From NCBI RefSeq assembly GCF_009852415.1, contig NZ_WOXS01000002.1, positions 1 through 64,000 of the forward strand: DNA of 64,000 bases, written 5' to 3'. Positions 63,039 through 64,000 of this stretch are shown in pieces. The DNA is from Streptomyces sp. Tu 3180. GTDB taxonomy: Bacteria; Actinomycetota; Actinomycetes; Streptomycetales; Streptomycetaceae. The notes beneath the pieces are model-generated. The model saw nothing but the letters and a program-made list of their open reading frames with translations, was not told where the DNA came from and did no database searches. Both the position numbers and the translations under genes were made by a program. The stretch's first letter is position 1. Each line of letters opens with the position of its first letter.

Positions 63039-63997
63039 TCAATGTTGGTGATCGTCGCGCTCCTCGCCATCTTCCGGTTCCGGTGCGCTAGCGGTTCGGT
63101 CGGTCTGGACGGTGAAGGCTGCGGTGCGGACGGTGCCGTTGTGCTGGAAGTCCAGGAAGAGGCGGTAAGTGCCCGTACTGGGTGCGGCGGCGGTGAAGGA
63201 GATGGCAGGGCCGGGCTTGGTGGTGCCGTCGCCGGGTTCGCCGTTGGGGTGGACGTGAAGGTAGGCGAGGTCGCCGGTGCGCAGGGCGACCAGATGGCCG
63301 TAGGCGCCGAGGTAGGGCTGAAGATCAGTGACCGGGCGGCCGTCCCGGTTGACGGTGAGGGTCAGTTCCGTTGCCTCGCCGGGGGTCAGGTCGCCGTCAA
63401 GGGTGACGGTGTAGCCGTCGACGGTGGTGGTGGCGGCGGGTTCGGACAGGTCGGGGGCCTTGTAGGAGCCGGGGGCTGCGAGGTCTGCGCCCAGGGTGAG
63501 GTTGGTGGCGTTTTCGGTGGCGGGGGCGAAGTCGGCGAAGACGCGATAGGAGCCGGCGGCGGGCAGGGTGACGGGGGTGCTCCAGGTACCGTCGGCTGCC
63601 CTGGTGGGGTGCAGGTGCCGGTAGGTGAGCAGGTCGCGGGAGGCGAGGATGAGGTGCAGTTCCTTGCCGTGCTCGCGGCGGTAGGTGGTGACCTGTCGTC
63701 CCTCCTGGTCGCGGATGGCGAAGCGGAGCTCGTTCTTCTCTCCCGCGGTCAGGCGGGGGTCTTCAGGTCGAGGGTGTATCCGGCCTGGGAGACCTGCAGG
63801 CCTGCGGGCGTTGTGTCCGCGTGGCCGCTGTGCCCGCCGGCGTTGTGGTCGAGGGCCGCCGGCCGGTTGTGCTCGGCGTGGGCTGCGGGCTCCGAGTCGG
63901 AGGCGAGGGGGCCGGTGGCCGCGCCCACACCGTAGGCGGCGGCGAAGGTCGCCGCGACGGCGGTGGTGAAAGCAGTGATCCTGACGCCGGTGTTCAT
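63039..63997 (-). pseudogene. Secreted His-rich copper-associated protein, one-base frameshift
   Basis: ATG 63997 opens a Sec signal (ITAFTTAVAATFAAAYGVGA) and a His-rich start (HAEHNRPAALDHNAGGHSGH). The first frame stops at 63749 after LDLKTPA; the protein continues in the next frame as RLTAGEKNELRFAIRDQEGR to LHVHPNGEPGDGT and ends DDHQH at 63039. A single C lost in a run near 63757 explains it. Two similar beta-sandwich modules (about 70-170 and 180-290), each with Tyr-His-His-Pro elements, suggest a periplasmic metal-binding role. Gene order with csoR supports copper handling. Sequencing error cannot be excluded. Confidence 0.7.
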
Positions 63998-64000
63998 GAC

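Overview
The window is high-GC actinobacterial DNA and almost certainly Streptomyces. The genuine genes use G or C at nearly every third codon position. The families present also point there: a gamma-butyrolactone-type receptor next to an acyl-CoA oxidase and a P450, a SARP regulator, CebR boxes in front of secreted cellulases, a DUF1772/TetR pair, a CsoR copper repressor, and several Streptomyces IS families. The many IS elements and broken genes suggest a chromosome arm or other accessory region. No rRNA, tRNA or CRISPR array was seen.

Layout. 0-7 kb: an acyl-CoA carboxylase beta subunit (cut by the window edge) with its epsilon subunit, a 1.2-kb G-rich repeat stretch, then a locus laid out like the avenolide (butenolide autoregulator) genes: P450, receptor and acyl-CoA oxidase, with several autoregulator-type operators. 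The P450 and oxidase are frameshifted. 7-12.8 kb: GlsB-type membrane protein, AA10 LPMO with a CebR box, RTX-like secreted protein, ABM monooxygenase, a truncated oxidoreductase. 13.1-19.4 kb: an operon gntR-gntK-manD for sugar acids, a PD-(D/E)XK-like protein, and a divergent AraC regulator/NAD(P)H oxidoreductase pair. 19.4-29.4 kb: mobile-element debris (replication-relaxation pseudogene, STAS fragment, IS6 and IS5 pieces, one intact 1.05-kb IS) around a SpoIIE-type phosphatase and small hypothetical genes.

29.5-35.1 kb: a compact divergent four-gene cassette (TPR-CHAT protease, Cys-cluster protein, small Cys/His protein, multi-pass membrane protein), bounded on both sides by IS5-family elements. 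This is the best candidate for an undescribed conflict system. 36-48.7 kb: VOC protein, MFS/CGNR pair, an antitoxin with a truncated Doc-like toxin, DUF1772/TetR pair with duplicated operators, MBL hydrolase, an IS110 element with a candidate bridge RNA, and a graveyard of IS21, IS5, Tn3 and IS6 fragments.

48.7-58.2 kb: alpha/beta hydrolase and SARP regulator, then a carbohydrate-utilisation block: GH27 alpha-galactosidase and GH43 enzyme diverging over three TTCGA-type operators, and a LacI regulator diverging from a GH6 cellulase over CebR-like operators. 58.2-64 kb: truncated IS110 with candidate bridge RNA, metallophosphoesterase, gene fragments, and a copper locus (csoR plus a frameshifted His-rich secreted protein).

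Coordinates, motifs and repeats were read by eye. Family assignments come from recognising protein sequence, not from searches. Several frameshifts fall in C or G runs, so assembly error is possible for some of the genes called broken.
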